Shown here one piece after another: positions 27,256 through 38,767 of a stretch of DNA of 64,000 bases. Position 1 is the stretch's first letter; every line of letters starts with the position of its first letter. This DNA comes from Manduca sexta. Taxonomy: Eukaryota > Arthropoda > Insecta > Lepidoptera > Sphingidae. The stretch is taken from positions 930,001 to 994,000 of the forward strand of contig NC_051116.1 of NCBI RefSeq assembly GCF_014839805.1, written 5' to 3'. A model generated the notes under the pieces. It ran no database searches and had not been told where the DNA came from. It was given only the letters and a program-made list of their open reading frames with translations. The translations under genes and the position numbers were made by a program.

Positions 27256-27472
27256 TTTTTTTATACGTACACGACAAAGTGATCCCCTGCACCTGATGGT
27301 AAGTGGAGTGGGGTCCAATAGAATGTCGACTGACGAGAGATGATTACCCCCGCAGTCGACATAATTATGCCGGTCCGTTGGAATTAGATATATACATGTG
27401 GCGGGTTTTAACACCTTGTGTACGGTGGTCGCTATCCGGGCGGATATAAAATATATCCAACCACCAGCTAAC
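27256..27472 (+). repeat. Repeat family D, good copy
   Basis: T-run, 'agtgatcccctgcacctgat', 'ggtccaatagaatgtcgact', 'cgggttttaacaccttgtgt' and 'ccgggcggatataaaatata'. Confidence 0.88.
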
Positions 27473-28169
27473 ACGACACGCCGTGTTTACACTAAGTCTC
27501 ACATAATACCTAAATACATGAATTGGTCTCTGATTATATAGCATCAGGACTACATGTGTTATTTTTGGATACATTTAACAGCTATGTTTTTAGAAATTAT
27601 AAAGATTATCTTCTCTTATATGACCTATCTAATTAATACGTGAAGTGAAAACGTAGGAAAACATTTTTAAGCACATTGCGCGCACGGAGGAATGTGAGAT
27701 TTGACATAATTAAAGTTCATATAAATGTGTGTTAAAAAATATAAACTGGTCAACGAGCGAATGTCAACTAGTTAAAATAATTGACAATTGCTAAAATCAA
27801 TAATTAATACACCAAAAAGACACAACCTCTGTATCTCCAAATTTACGAATAATTTTGAAGCGGCACATACCATTATCGTCTTTAAAAACATAACATATTT
27901 TTGATTGCGCAACGAAATGATACAAACAAAACAAACGCAATAGCTACAGAGACCATCTCAAGGTTTTCACATTTCAGTCAACTTTTTAACGTATTATAAA
28001 TTGAGGTTGATTGCTCCACTTTAACATTAATACTGACCTCATGCCATTTTTATAAACGGAAAAACCTAAATGTAAACAAACAGATATCTTTTTTTTATTA
28101 CTTATCAATATTTAATTTTAAAGTGCAGATTCAGCTGCAGGCATTATTATCTAGATAGTTTAGAACTGT
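27473..28169. other. Unassigned intronic DNA
   Basis: Nothing recognisable. Confidence 0.4.
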
Positions 28170-28340
28170 TTCGGTGTCGTAGTTGTGTAACGTTGTATCT
28201 GCAGTACCATGTATCGGATGAGATCCCCGGGTCGGACAGTAATATTGGGTCTGGGATTTGTATCCGATATGGCGATAGGCTCGCCCCTATCACATCATGG
28301 GACGGAATACAGACGGCGAGTTGGCGCACCAGTTTTGCCT
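28170..28340 (+). repeat. SINE family B, forward
   Basis: 'tgtcgtagttgtgtaacg' head, 'ccccgggtcggacagtaata', 'ccgatatggcgataggctcg' and 'cacatcatgggacgga' in the same order as other copies. The 3' end is replaced by a family-C segment. Confidence 0.8.
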
Positions 28341-28346
28341 CTACCT

Positions 28347-28512
28347 ATAAAAGTCCCGTTATATTTCTTAGCGAGACAGTACTCTGTGCCGTGTCCAGGG
28401 TCTAAAACGATTTTCATAACAAATTACATTGGAATCCGTTCAGCAGTTTTTGACTTTATCACGTTCAGACAAACAAATGCAGCGGAGTATTTTGTTTTAT
28501 ATACTCGTACTC
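28347..28512 (+). repeat. Repeat family C, 3' half
   Basis: 'ataaaagtcccgttatat', 'gtccagggtctaaaacga', 'attggaatccgttcagcag' and 'cagacaaacaaatgcagcgg'. Directly abuts the preceding SINE. Confidence 0.7.
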
Positions 28513-30717
28513 GTATACCGTGTATCATTTAAAAGTAATAAAGTTAATAATTCTCAATATCAGAACATAACCCTCCTTTAACACAGTCGGATAAACCAGA
28601 CCCTCTTGTGATTAAACATGCTCCAACCAACAATCACTTTGCGGTCACAACAAACTAGTTCTTAAATACCAATTAACGTTGAATATTTTTCGTATTTTGG
28701 GCCATGAGTGTTACGTGATCGCCTCGTTCCGGCGACCGTTTGGTAAGCCTTGTGGTTCCGAATTCAATTCTCAGGACGGGCAAAAAATTTGTACTTTTAA
28801 ATATGAAGAGTACAAGAACTTGAGGCAAGAGATTAGACTAGATTTGATTTGTATTGCATTATGGAGAGGATTTAATGTCTTTTAAAACATAAACCAATCA
28901 TCAGAAGTATTTTAATAGTATTTAGTAGCTGGAGTACTTCCGACATCTTTTCCGTAATAATATAGTTATTTAAGATGTAAACTAGAATAACTATATTTCA
29001 AACTCCTAGAGATGCTGCTGGTAATACCCTAAGACCAATACTAATACCTAAGCTTACGCCCTCCAAAGCCAAAACGCAAAAACCTAGCGAAATAATCGCC
29101 CAATGTCATTATTTCTTCACGTGTATAACTCAATATTAACGGAACACCTATCGGTTGTTATACAGTCGACAATAAGCCCAACGGCTTACGCATTAGAGTT
29201 GCATTCAATTGTCTTGTACAGCAGGCGAGTTACTTGCGCAAGTTGCATCCGTTCTCGCCTTGACCCGGTTGAACAACTAACACAAACGGGCCACGAAACT
29301 AGTAAGCAATTAGTTGTATTATGTTTTTGATAATTCAAAGTTACTTTATTTGATAAGATGTTCATTGTGTTATTGTATTGGAATTCAATATGTCAACAAA
29401 AAAAATCTGACAAGTTTAATATTACACAAAGCCCAAAATCCTTCTTTTTGACATTTTTCAAATACAAACTATTTAGGACAGGCGTCGTACTTAGAGACAT
29501 CCAATTATAACTGCGGTTTTGCTTTTACATTCTGTACCTTCAGAGGAACTGTACCATAAGAGATCTCTCATTTAATTGTTCGCTAGCCAATCGACGAAAC
29601 ATTTAAAATATTTCATAATTCAAATCAATTCACATCATTCTAGATTTCTAATAATAAATCGCATCAAAAACATTTCGAGACGTTATCTAAAATTAGTTAT
29701 AAGATCGAGAATGCAAACATTTTTAGATGGCAATCGACATTATGAAGAATAAAGAAGTTTGGGTTTCTGGGTCGGCAGATGCAAGATATAAATTTAATAT
29801 GCACCAAATTGCATTGATTGTGTCGGATTTGAATTTTTAATGACCATTCTCGATGCGTATATCTGCCGTTAGACTGTTCTAAGAGGTCACTCCATATTTG
29901 TGTTCTTGTTTTAAAACTGACAATTTAATTTGTCGTTTCGTTTTACGTTGACTGATGTATCCATTTTTTTTTATTCATGTTTAATAGCAGTAATTTTTTA
30001 AAAATTGACCCATCAGAACAAAGATTTATTTACCTTACAAATGACTAATTTGATTGGTTCATTCTAGAAAAAGGATTGACGATTGAGATTGGGATCAATT
30101 ATTGAAAACAGCTGTTAGTTACACAATAAAGTAGTCCGATGAATAATGTGGAACGCCACGTCAATCCACAGTTTGAATACAATTTACGGCCGTTTTCAAT
30201 GAACATCTCAATTTGTATCTTCGAACCGACCGCGGAATAGACCATAATAATATTTATTCCGATTGTTAAAATTTCGGGATCGATCTAAATAGAGCGATTG
30301 GAACCGTTTACTGCAATCGTCGTGTAAAACGCTACATCAAGTCTAATAATGCATTTCTTATGGTATAACATACCCTATATCTCATCAAGGACTATTCCAT
30401 CTATATGTTAATTATTACAAATACATTCGACTTAATCATTATTTAACCTTTAAAAAGCCTTCCCAGACATATTTAGGTTATTAAATATGATTTATCCGTA
30501 AAAATATAGAAATGTAATTATTTGAAAGCGATAAGTGTTTTCATAGGATTTCCAAGGAATTTCCACATAACCCCCGCTTTTGGGGTCACCGCGATATCAC
30601 AAACAATTTAAAAGTACAGAAATTCTTGTAACTCGAACGCATGCGCAATGAAAACATCCTGCTTGCGTGATATAAAATTGTAATTAACACTTGAACACAA
30701 CACTTTTTAAATAAGGC
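28513..30717. other. Unassigned intronic DNA with one possible tRNA-like SINE head
   Basis: 28712-28795 has a B-box-like 'ggttccgaattcaattctc' preceded by 'gcgaccgtttggtaagcc', perhaps a SINE head with no preserved body. The rest shows nothing recognisable. Confidence 0.35.
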
Positions 30718-30997
30718 TAGCGAACGAGCGGTTAGCTCGTCTGGTAGCGAGCATGTAATCTAGGTACCTATACTTCTAACTTACCAGAGAAATTATGAAT
30801 GCGTTTAACTGAACTGGGAGATGCAGGATATGGGTATTTTATTGGAATTTATTTCTAATATGGCAATAGACATCACCACCTATCAAATCTTGGGACAGAG
30901 TACACGTGATGATAAGTGAGTGCCTCGCTTGCACCTCTGCAAACCTCTTCGGGGATTTAGACGTGAAGTGCGTTTGTGTTATGTAAGAACGATCTGG
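30718..30997 (+). repeat. Degraded family-B-like SINE
   Basis: 'gagcggttagctcgtctggt' head-like sequence, then 'cacctatcaaatcttgggac', 'acctctgcaaacctcttcgg' and 'ggatttagacgtgaagtgcg', the family-B 3' order. Confidence 0.5.
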
Positions 30998-31110
30998 TAA
31001 TTTTTAACCGACTTCAGAAAGGGAGGTTCTCAATTCGACTATATTGTTTTATGTTTGTTACCTCAGAACTTTTGACGGGGTGAAACGATTTTGACGATTC
31101 TTCCAAGTAT
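30998..31110 (+). repeat. Interspersed repeat family G
   Basis: 'atttttaaccgacttcagaa' and 'gggaggttctcaattcgact' followed by T-rich DNA and 'cttttgacggggtgaaacga'. Confidence 0.7.
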
Positions 31111-31239
31111 CTCATCAAAGCCTAGTTATAATTCAGAAGCTAATCTTAACACCGCATACATATAATTTTACTTTTCGCTCAAACCTAACAAAACATACAA
31201 ACATCGAGTAAATCATAATATTTTTCCTAAGATATTTTC

Positions 31240-31345
31240 GTTTGACGGATCGTTCACCCTGATCATGCGGGGGCAGGAGCGAAAGGTCAAACATAATCGG
31301 GGTGCGTTACCCCCTACCGGCGCTCGGGGGTCTTTCACACCTTCG
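31240..31345. other. GC-rich block with short hairpins
   Basis: Contains the hairpin ggggtgcgttacccc and 'accggcgctcgggggtc' in AT-rich surroundings. No coding frame recognised; could be a fragment of an unknown repeat or a structured transcript. Confidence 0.3.
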
Positions 31346-32299
31346 GGAGGCTGTTGGTTAATTATCGTTTACAAAAGACCTTTTATAGCGGTATTTTTTC
31401 TTGAGCTATCCTTCGGTTGATTCAAGACGATCCAAGAGCTTTAAAAAGACTATTTGAATAAAGGAGAATTTTAGTTTGAGTTTATTTTGCCGTAGTATTG
31501 TTCCATCATTTAATAATCGTACACAATATAAGTGTAAGCATTGACGTATATTCTATAGACACCAACGTCCATGTAAACTATTTGTTCAAAATCTGAGCTA
31601 AAATGGCGACCAAAACGTCGCTGTAATAACCTATTTATTCATTTGACCGACAAATAATTTTACTTATTTTTTGTTCAAATCCAGGTTTACACTTAGACTC
31701 GAGTTCTTATATCATAAGCGCCACTCCGTACACAACCGCAAGTTGTCAATATTCACCATCTAAAGTCAGTTTGAATGGATTGTTTTATTTATTTAATCTT
31801 TATATACATATATACAGACAGTGACTAAGGTATTCTCTAACAATCAACCTTTGGTAGATGCAGAGGAAACGTTGCTTACAAACGAAGCTTTTCAATACAA
31901 GAAATTAGTTTTACATTTTATAACAATATGGCTTGGTTTTTAACTCACTGACCAAGCTATAAACTAAGTACAGACCGAATTAAATGGAGATTATCATCAT
32001 CAGTGCCATTTATCCGCCAGCTCAGTAAAATATATAAAAATCCCGCCTATGAGTCATCCCGGTGAGTAACATATCGGGAACACGGTGTAGTGTACACATC
32101 CAATTACTATGCAGGTCAGTAATGTCTGACAGTCGATACTGTATTCTGGTAATCCTTATTTACTTGTTTTTTTATGTCTTTGATAATTATAAATACCTTA
32201 AATTTTGTGTTTTGATTGTTGATTATTTATTTATGAAAAATTGTATTATAGGTGTGGCTGTTCAAATTATTTCCACTATAAAACCTTAACAAAAATTGA

Positions 32300-32525
32300 A
32301 ATAAAACTCTTTTTTGGATTTTATCGTATTTTTTTTTATATTACATTTCCCGAAGTTTTGAAGTCTGCAGCCTTCATGGTCACAGGGCGGACTGAAGTGC
32401 TAGTCGTCCGAAAAGCTACAATATCTACCTATATTATTGTATAATTGTAAAATGACCGCGATATAATCCGCAAAAATCTTTATTTCAATGCCTAACATTC
32501 GCGAAAACATAAAAAATCGCTACCG
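32300..32525 (-). repeat. Repeat family F, reverse
   Basis: 'ttggattttatcgta', 'cccgaagttttgaagtctgc', 'agccttcatggtcacagggc' and 'agtcgtccgaaaagct'; the second block 'aacattcgcgaaaacata' follows at about 32490. Confidence 0.75.
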
Positions 32526-32639
32526 AAAATATCATCATTTTTCCATCCATTTCAATTTCTCCAAATACTATAGGTATGAATAACATTTACGTAACAAACA
32601 GAAAGACCCACGTCTCTCCTCGAGCAAATCGATGGACCT

Positions 32640-32775
32640 TAATATGACCCCAAACGTGCCGGGCGCGAGTCCTTGGTCTAGGTCCTCAACACGCGTCGGG
32701 GACCTCAGGCTGTTCAACTGTTGCGTAAGGCGCTTTGAGGACCTCTGCGGCTGCGTGGAGGTTCAATGATACTCT
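32640..32775. other. GC-rich block with inverted 10-mers, unassigned
   Basis: Perfect inverted arms aggtcctcaa (32680-32689) and ttgaggacct (32735-32744). A 42-codon plus-strand frame (32644-32769) has no known domain. No consensus splice sites stand out. Confidence 0.3.
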
Positions 32776-33583
32776 ACGTATATCGGTTTGATTAATTTCG
32801 TTGAGGATTAGAGATTAGTAATCTTCGAATGGTTTTTTTTATTCGCAATAAAAATTACGCAATTTTAGATCCATTATTCAAACAAAGAATTACGTTTTAA
32901 GAAAAGTAGATACGTGAAACATTACTTTCAAGTACACGCACATATTTTATCGTAATTATCCGCCCAAATAAACATTATACAAACATAATAACCGCACATT
33001 TTGCGTACTTGGAGTACATAAAAGATTAATTAAGATTATAAACAGAATATTCCAGAAATTTCATTATGTAAAGACCCATTCAGCCTTTATAAAGATTTAA
33101 CGGTCGTTGACTAAATCATAATAGGAACAATGTATTAAATATTTGTATAGAATTTGAAAAACTTGAGTGGCGCAGCGAGTAGACGGCTTATCTGAGGTCG
33201 CATGATCGATACCCGCAGTGGGATAAATAGGACGCAAGTATTTGATGCAGAAAAAGATTTAAAGCACACATTTTGCAAATTTACTAAAAAACCAGAAGGC
33301 TTATTTTGATGTAAATACTTGAAAACCTTTTTCTATTTTACAAATGTTTTCATCTGATGTGAGATTTGATGAATACAAATAAGCTTTCATTTAAGAAAAT
33401 ATGCTTTATTAAGTATTGAGTAAAGATGATGAAATGAAAAAAGCCAGTTCAGTGTCGTGCAAGGCTTCCTAATACACTGTTTTTGGTGGTATGTTCATTG
33501 GGTAAAATCAAGGAAACCTTTTGCTAGTTTCTTCGTAAATTTGTAAAAATGAAGATTCGATAGAATTCAAACAATGGCTATGC
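32776..33583. other. Unassigned intronic DNA with a tRNA-like SINE head at about 33165-33260
   Basis: 'gtggcgcagcgagtagacgg' and B-box-like 'gatcgatacccgcagtgg' resemble a SINE head. The remainder is AT-rich with nothing recognised. Confidence 0.4.
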
Positions 33584-33702
33584 AAAGTGACGCCATTGCA
33601 CCTAATGGCAAGTCGAGGATCGTCCAAATAGAATATTTGAAGGGAAATCATTCCTCGTTGTGTACGGTGATCACCAATAAGCGCGGATTGCTAAATATTA
33701 CA
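33584..33702 (+). repeat. Repeat family D, degraded
   Basis: 'caaagtgacgccattgcacc', 'taatggcaagt' and 'gttgtgtacggtgatcacca' follow family-D order. Confidence 0.55.
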
Positions 33703-33703
33703 T

Positions 33704-34003
33704 ACTAGCTTTTGCTCCCGGCTTCCCCCGCGTGAATGTGTTTTCCGGGATAAAAGTCCGGCTATATATTTTCCGGGGATAGTAGCCTACAACCTTCCCA
33801 GGGTCTTAAACGATCTCCATACCAATTTTCGTTTTGTTATACCACATTTTATGTCACGTCTCGTTCCCGTGGGAACTAGATAAAAAGTATCCTATGTCCG
33901 TCTCCTGGTTCTAACCTTCTTCCCTACCAATTTTAAGCCAAATCGGTTCAGCCGTTATTGAGTTATAAATAGTGTAACTAACGCAACTTTCTTTTATATA
34001 AAA
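33704..34003 (+). repeat. Repeat family C, long copy with repeated body
   Basis: 'ctagcttttgctcccggctt', 'ccgcgtgaatgtgttttccg' and 'cttcccagggtcttaaacga'. A second 'cctatgtccgtctcctggtt' and 'aaatcggttcagccgttatt' segment follows, so the body occurs twice. Confidence 0.8.
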
Positions 34004-34332
34004 ATATAATAATAATATCAGCCCTATATTATAATACTTGCCCACTGCTGAGCACGGGCCTCCTCTACTACTGAGAGGGATTAGGCCTTAGTCCACCACG
34101 CTGGCCTAGTGCGGATTGGTAGACTCCGCACACCTTCGAAATTCCTATAGAGAACTTCTCAGGTATGCATGTTTCCTCACGATGTTTTCCTTCACCGTTA
34201 AAGCAAGCGATAATTCACAAAGAATACACACATAATTTTTTAAGAAAAATCAGAGGTGTGTGCTCTTGGGATTTGAACCTGCGGACATTCGTCTCGGCAG
34301 TCCGTTCCACAACCAACTAGGCTACCGCCGCT
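34004..34332 (-). repeat. SINE family A, reverse
   Basis: (ata)n tail, 'ctgctgagcacgggcctcct', 'gtccaccacgctggcctagt', 'gatgttttccttcaccgtta' and head 'ttccacaaccaactaggcta'. Confidence 0.9.
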
Positions 34333-34342
34333 ATATATATAG

Positions 34343-34547
34343 ACTAGCTTTTGCCCGCGGCTCCGCCCGCGTTATAAAGTTTTTCAGGCTAAAGTTTTCC
34401 GTTATAAAAGTAGTAGTTTCCCGGGAGCCTCTCAAACTGTCTCCATACCAAATTTCATCTTAATACGTTGGGTAGTTTTTCAGTTTAACACGTTCAGGCA
34501 GACAGATGCAGCGGGGGACTTTGTTTTATAATATATTAGAACTTATT
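34343..34547 (+). repeat. Repeat family C, best-preserved head
   Basis: 'actagcttttgcccgcggct', 'ccgcccgcgttataaag', 'ctgtctccataccaaatttc' and 'gcagcgggggactttgtttt'. Confidence 0.88.
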
Positions 34548-34585
34548 AAGAGGAATAATCCCGTCATACATCATTGTTGCATAAC

Positions 34586-35585
34586 TTTAACCGTTTACGC
34601 AGCGCACGCAACGGAAGCTCTCAAAACTAATAATTTTCCCCCTTTTTGCAACATGTTTCATTACTGCTCCGCTCCGATTGGTCATAGTGTGATGATATAT
34701 AGCCAATAGCACTCCAGGAATAAAGGGCTATCCAACACAAAAAGATTTTTTCAGTTCAAACACGGTAGTTCCTGAGATTAGCCATTACTGCTCCGCTCCT
34801 ATTAGTCATAGCGTGATGATATATAGCCTATAGCACTCCAGGAACAAAGTGCTATCCAACACAAAAATATTTTTTTCAGTTCGATCTGATAGTTCCTGAG
34901 ATTAGCCATTACTGCTCCGCTCCTATTGGTCATAGCGTGATGATATCCCCATAGTACTCCACGAACAAAGAACTATCCAACACAAAAAAAAAATTTCAGT
35001 TTGAACCGGTAGTTCCTGAGATTAGCTATTACTGCTCCGCTCCTATTGGTCATAGCGTGATGATATATAGCCTATAGCACTACACTAATAAAGAGCTATC
35101 CAACACAAAAATAATTTTTCAGTTCGAACCGGTAGTTCCTGAGATTAGTCATTACTGCTCCGCTCCTATTGGTCATAGCGTGATGATATATAGCCTATAG
35201 CACTCCACGAATAAAGGGCTATCCAACACAAAAAGAATTTTTCAGTTTGGACCGGTAGTTCCTGAGATTAGCCATTACTGCCCCGCTCCTATTGGGTATA
35301 GCGTGATGATATATAGCCTATAGCACTCCACGAATAAAGGGCTATCCAACACAAAAAGAATTTTTCAGTTTGGACCGGTAGTTCCTGAGATTAGCCATTA
35401 CTGCCCCGCTCCTATTGGGTATAGCGTGATGATATATAGCCTATAGCACTCCACGAACAAAGGGCTATCCAACGCAAAAAGAATTTTTCAATTTGGACTG
35501 GTAGTTCCTGAGATTAGCGCGTTCAAACAAACAAACAAACAAACAAACAAACAAACAAACTCTTCAGCTTTATATAATAGTATAG
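34586..35585 (+). mobile_element. Transposon relic with internal tandem expansion and (acaa)n tail
   Basis: Order: 'tttacgcagcgcacgcaacg', 'cccctttttgcaacatg', then seven tandem units (34661-35518), 'ctgagattagcgcgttc', (acaa)n (35526-35561), and the terminus 'cttcagctttatataatagt' plus 'atagat'. I recognise the single-unit form (head, one unit, (acaa)n, terminus) as a common lepidopteran repeat. Here the central unit has been amplified. No protein is encoded. Confidence 0.8.
34661..35520 (+). repeat. 123-bp tandem array, 7 copies
   Basis: Unit starts ('ttactgc[tc]ccgctc') at 34661, 34785, 34909, 35029, 35152, 35275 and 35398, so units are 120-124 bp. Each has 'cctattggtcatagcgtgat', 'agcctatagcactcca', 'gctatccaac' and 'ggtagttcctgagattag'. 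The last two or three units share variants ('gccccgctcc', 'attgggtata', 'tttggac'), which suggests recent local duplication at the right end. Confidence 0.93.
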
Positions 35586-35840
35586 ATTTAAATAGTGATC
35601 AGTATTACCAGTACACAAAGTATTATATCTGGTATATCCAAATTGTGAGACGATGGTATATTACAGTAATTACAATTACTATTACAATTCACGGCGGTCA
35701 TTACACCAGGCTTTAATCCCGTCTCGCTTGACAAAAAAGAATTAACAGAGTATATTTAATTCAGCACCAAATCCGATTCACATCCTAAAATCATCACTGA
35801 GTCATGCGCAATAGTCTAGATTCTAGACTCTAAAACTTAC

Positions 35841-35925
35841 CTAATATAAGATGCAGTTTGGCGTCTGTCTGGAACGCGTAATGGAGTGTCACCAAAAACG
35901 GACACTCTCTTACCGCCTCCAGTAC
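35841..35925 (-). CDS. MSK: MSK-type kinase exon: strands beta-4/beta-5 to hinge
   Basis: The exon encodes VLEAVRECPFLVTLHYAF followed by QTDAKLHLIL and one trailing base of the next codon. This is the N-lobe core leading to the hinge of AGC kinases; LVTLHYAFQT and KLHLIL are strongly conserved in MSK and RSK. The acceptor is tctctctCCAG|GTACTG and the donor is TTAG|GTAAG at 35841/35840. The split Asp (G|AT) is completed by the exon at 18804, across a 17.0-kb intron. The acceptor is followed directly by GTA, so a shifted use of the AG is unlikely because the frame fits only this way. Length and phase agree exactly with the flanking exons. Confidence 0.95.
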
Positions 35926-37159
35926 CTGGAGAGAGAAACAGTCGTTTGTAAGTCCCTTTTGACCACTTAAAGGTCTTCTGGATTGAAACAAAAAGTGGCA
36001 TCGCCTACTTCTGAATGCATGAAGCAGTGTGAGGCTCTGTTGTGTTAATTTTCAAGGACACTTATATAACTAACTTTTAATGCTTTTCAAAGTGTGGGAA
36101 GCACTCCCCTTGAGAGGCAGATCAATTGTAAAGGAGGATGTTCATGTAGATATTTTATATTCGGGAACAGTACTTTTTTCTGTATCAGAGGTACTATATG
36201 TCCTTCTGTTCCTCTGACAACGTATATGTAAAATTTCATGATCTTCGGTTTGAATAGTAAACGAGTGAAGGCGTAACAAATAAACTCATTTTTATAATAT
36301 TAGTTAGGAAACTTAGTGGACCCATGAGGTCTTCTTGCGTGCATTGGAGAGACGGGCATGGGCATTTCCATACGATGCAAGGTGGCTTAGCAAAAAATAC
36401 GTTGGGAACCCTTCTTCTAATGTCTGAGACTGATAAGCAGACAGCAAAACTGCGCATTGCTGTTTGATTTCAAAGTTTAGATGGTATATCATACTCCTGC
36501 TAAGACAGCCGCATCGTGACAAGCGGTTTGCTCGTGTCTTCATACATAAACGTAAAACATCGGTTTTTATAGGCGTTAAAAATCATTTGCAAGGCCTTCA
36601 AACACTACATTACAATAAAGTATCTTATCACTACATTATTGATAACAAATTGACACACACGACAATGTTCTTTTGTTATTATGACCATCTTATCGTCAAC
36701 AATTAAAATCAATTTGACAGTGATGTTTCGAGATAGCGGTTAACAATGCTTTTAAGACAAACACAAAGGCGTGTGTTCTTGTAAGAACTAGCGGTCGTCC
36801 AGTGGTCGAATTTGCTATATTTTTAACACTTGTTTTTCTGCATTTCTCTATATGAACTCATCATGCTTCTTACAATGCACGTAGGCGTGCGCACAATGTG
36901 CTTAAAAAGGGACACGATTTTTTCGACCTATTAATATATAGATATATATCGGATTTTAAAGTATTTTTGCATGGTACATATCGGTAGAACGGCGTGAATA
37001 GAAACGACATTTAGATCCAAATGTTCAAAACCAGATAAAGTCAACGTAACGATAATTCAAATCACCATTTTGATTCAGAATGGGTCTTACAACATTTTTA
37101 CGTAGACTACCGTTAAGTTTCTTCACCTGATCTCTTAACACACACACATTTTATCACTG
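35926..37159 (-). other. Kinase intron between glycine-loop and hinge exons
   Basis: Includes a family-C-like 3' tail at 36180-36308 (+). A 76-codon minus-strand open frame (36313-36543) on the same strand as the gene has no known domain and is not needed to join the flanking exons. 36790-36815 has a tRNA-like 'gcggtcgtccagtggtcgaa'. Confidence 0.5.
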
Positions 37160-37300
37160 AAAGCATAGGCAGAATCGTGACTTATGTCATTTTGCGGAAT
37201 GTGTAATCCAACTTATGAAATAGGGAGCGAGGTTTCGGACAGAACATCCAGTTCATCTTTACCTGACAAGGGTATCGAACCCGAGACCTTATCATAGCAT
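37160..37300 (-). repeat. Degraded tRNA-headed SINE next to an exon
   Basis: Reverse B-box 'gggtatcgaacccgagacc' at about 37269-37287. It ends 35 bp from the kinase donor at 37336. Confidence 0.5.
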
Positions 37301-37335
37301 TTCTCCTAAAATAATCTCATTAATAACGAACTTAC

Positions 37336-37469
37336 TTGTCTCTCTGTCCTGGTGTGCTCTGCAGTCTTCAGTTTCTGCACTATAGAAGCCTTTTTGAGCA
37401 CTTTCATGGCGTACAACTTGCCCTCGTCGACGCCACATCTTTTTCTAACTAAGAACACTTTGCCGTAAG
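37336..37469 (-). CDS. MSK: MSK-type kinase exon: glycine loop, VAIK lysine, helix C
   Basis: The exon starts with 2 nt that complete an Ala codon and reads YGKVFLVRKR, the end of the glycine-rich ATP loop. The ATP-anchoring lysine is codon 22 in YAMKVLKKA, and the helix-C glutamate is codon 42 in HTRTERQ. The acceptor is a pyrimidine-rich stretch ending CCAG at the high-coordinate end; the donor is CAA|GTAAG at 37336/37335. The spacer 'CGVDEGK' matches the position of the variable MSK loop. The preceding exon must end with a single G (phase 1) and should encode FELLKVLGTG-like sequence; I could not find it in 37470-64000. A SINE (37647-37921) lies 177 bp upstream and a degraded SINE (37160-37300) 35 bp downstream, yet the splice sites are intact. 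Confidence 0.95.
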
Positions 37470-37646
37470 CTGGAACAAATTGAGAAAATCTACATTAGTT
37501 ATAAGTGTAAATGTATAAAATTCAGATAAATTGATTAATTTATTTTTATACCGTCAAGTAAGATTTTAAGCACTCTTGTTCCAATTTGAAAGACATCTGT
37601 ATGGTCCATGGCTATCGGAATTCCACCAGATAGACTCCCCATAAGG

Positions 37647-37921
37647 GGCGATAGCCTAGTTAGGTGTGGAACGGACTGCCGAGACGATTCTACGCAGGTC
37701 CAAAACTCAAGGGCACACATCTCTGATTTTTCTAAAAGTTATATGTCTATTGCATGTGAATTATCGCTCGCTTTAACGATGAAGGAAAACATCGTGAGGA
37801 AACCTGCATACCTGAGAAATTCTCTACAGGAATTTGGAGGGTGTGTGTAGTCTACCAATCCGCACTAGGCCAGCGTGGTGGACTAAACCCTAATCCTTCT
37901 CAGTAGTAGAAGAGGCCCAGC
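37647..37921 (+). repeat. SINE family A, 3'-truncated
   Basis: Head 'gcgatagcctagttaggt', 'gatgaaggaaaacatcgtga', 'gccagcgtggtggactaaac' and 'cagtagtagaagaggccc'; the 'gggacagtatataatac' end is missing. Confidence 0.88.
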
Positions 37922-38271
37922 AGATATTTATTATAAATACTTCCCATCCTTTCCTGGCTCAAGAACTTACCACATACAGCCACGACAAAAATAACTTTAT
38001 AACCAAATCAACCACTTCGGAAAGCTAAATGAAGTGATTATCTTAAACAATGGTTATACAATCGATTCGCACGTGGCTTACGGACCGACAATGGTTCTTT
38101 ATTTCACTATTAGTATGTTCTTTTGTATGAAATATAAATATTTATGCGAACTGAGGCATAGAGTAAGGCGCGTTGATTGAAATATTACACGTCACACAAA
38201 TATACTCTGGATTTGTATGTATGAAATTTTATACATACGATATGTAAAGCATTCTAGATTGATACAGTACT
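37922..38271. other. Unassigned DNA
   Basis: Nothing recognisable. Confidence 0.4.
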
Positions 38272-38368
38272 GATGGTTTACTGGTGGTAGGTCTTTCATA
38301 TGTGAGTCTGCCTGGGTAGGTACTAGGTACCACTGCAATGTCTATTTCTACCCCCAAGCAGCAGTGTT
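38272..38368 (-). repeat. Repeat family E fragment, reverse
   Basis: 'actggtggtaggtctttcat', 'atgtgagtctgcctgggtag' and 'ccaagcagcagtgttaat' are the reverse of the family-E 3' end at 53890-53955. Confidence 0.7.
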
Positions 38369-38767
38369 AATAACTTCTAATACAACAAATATACAGTTTA
38401 AATTAAATCGCATTCGCTATAAAATCCCAAGAACACCCATAAACGTACAATAAACAAATAACCAACAATTTCCCCATACCGATACAACCTTAAAGAAAAG
38501 AAAAAATGCACAAACTGCGAGCCATTTCCTTTCCGGCCGAACAACAATGTTATGGGAAGTGGTCAGAACAATGGCGACCAACGACTGGCAACACAATGAT
38601 ACGCCAGCAATCGACGTAAACGCTATTGCAAATGAGTATGCATGTCGAAATGACAAGTTGCAGTGATTATTGGGTAGTGGCAATGGATCAAAGAAAGGCT
38701 CGGAGGTATCTGGGTACTTTGATCGGAATATGTAGGAATTATGATCAATATTTTTTAAATAATTATA

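Noticed and set aside
34661..35520. Regular 123-bp repeats considered as CRISPR or a coding repeat
   Set aside because: There are no unique spacers and no open frame across units; the flanks are parts of a dispersed transposon.
36313..36543. Same-strand 76-codon open frame inside the kinase intron as a possible cassette exon
   Set aside because: Flanking exons already join in frame with family-like sequence, and this segment has no kinase similarity.
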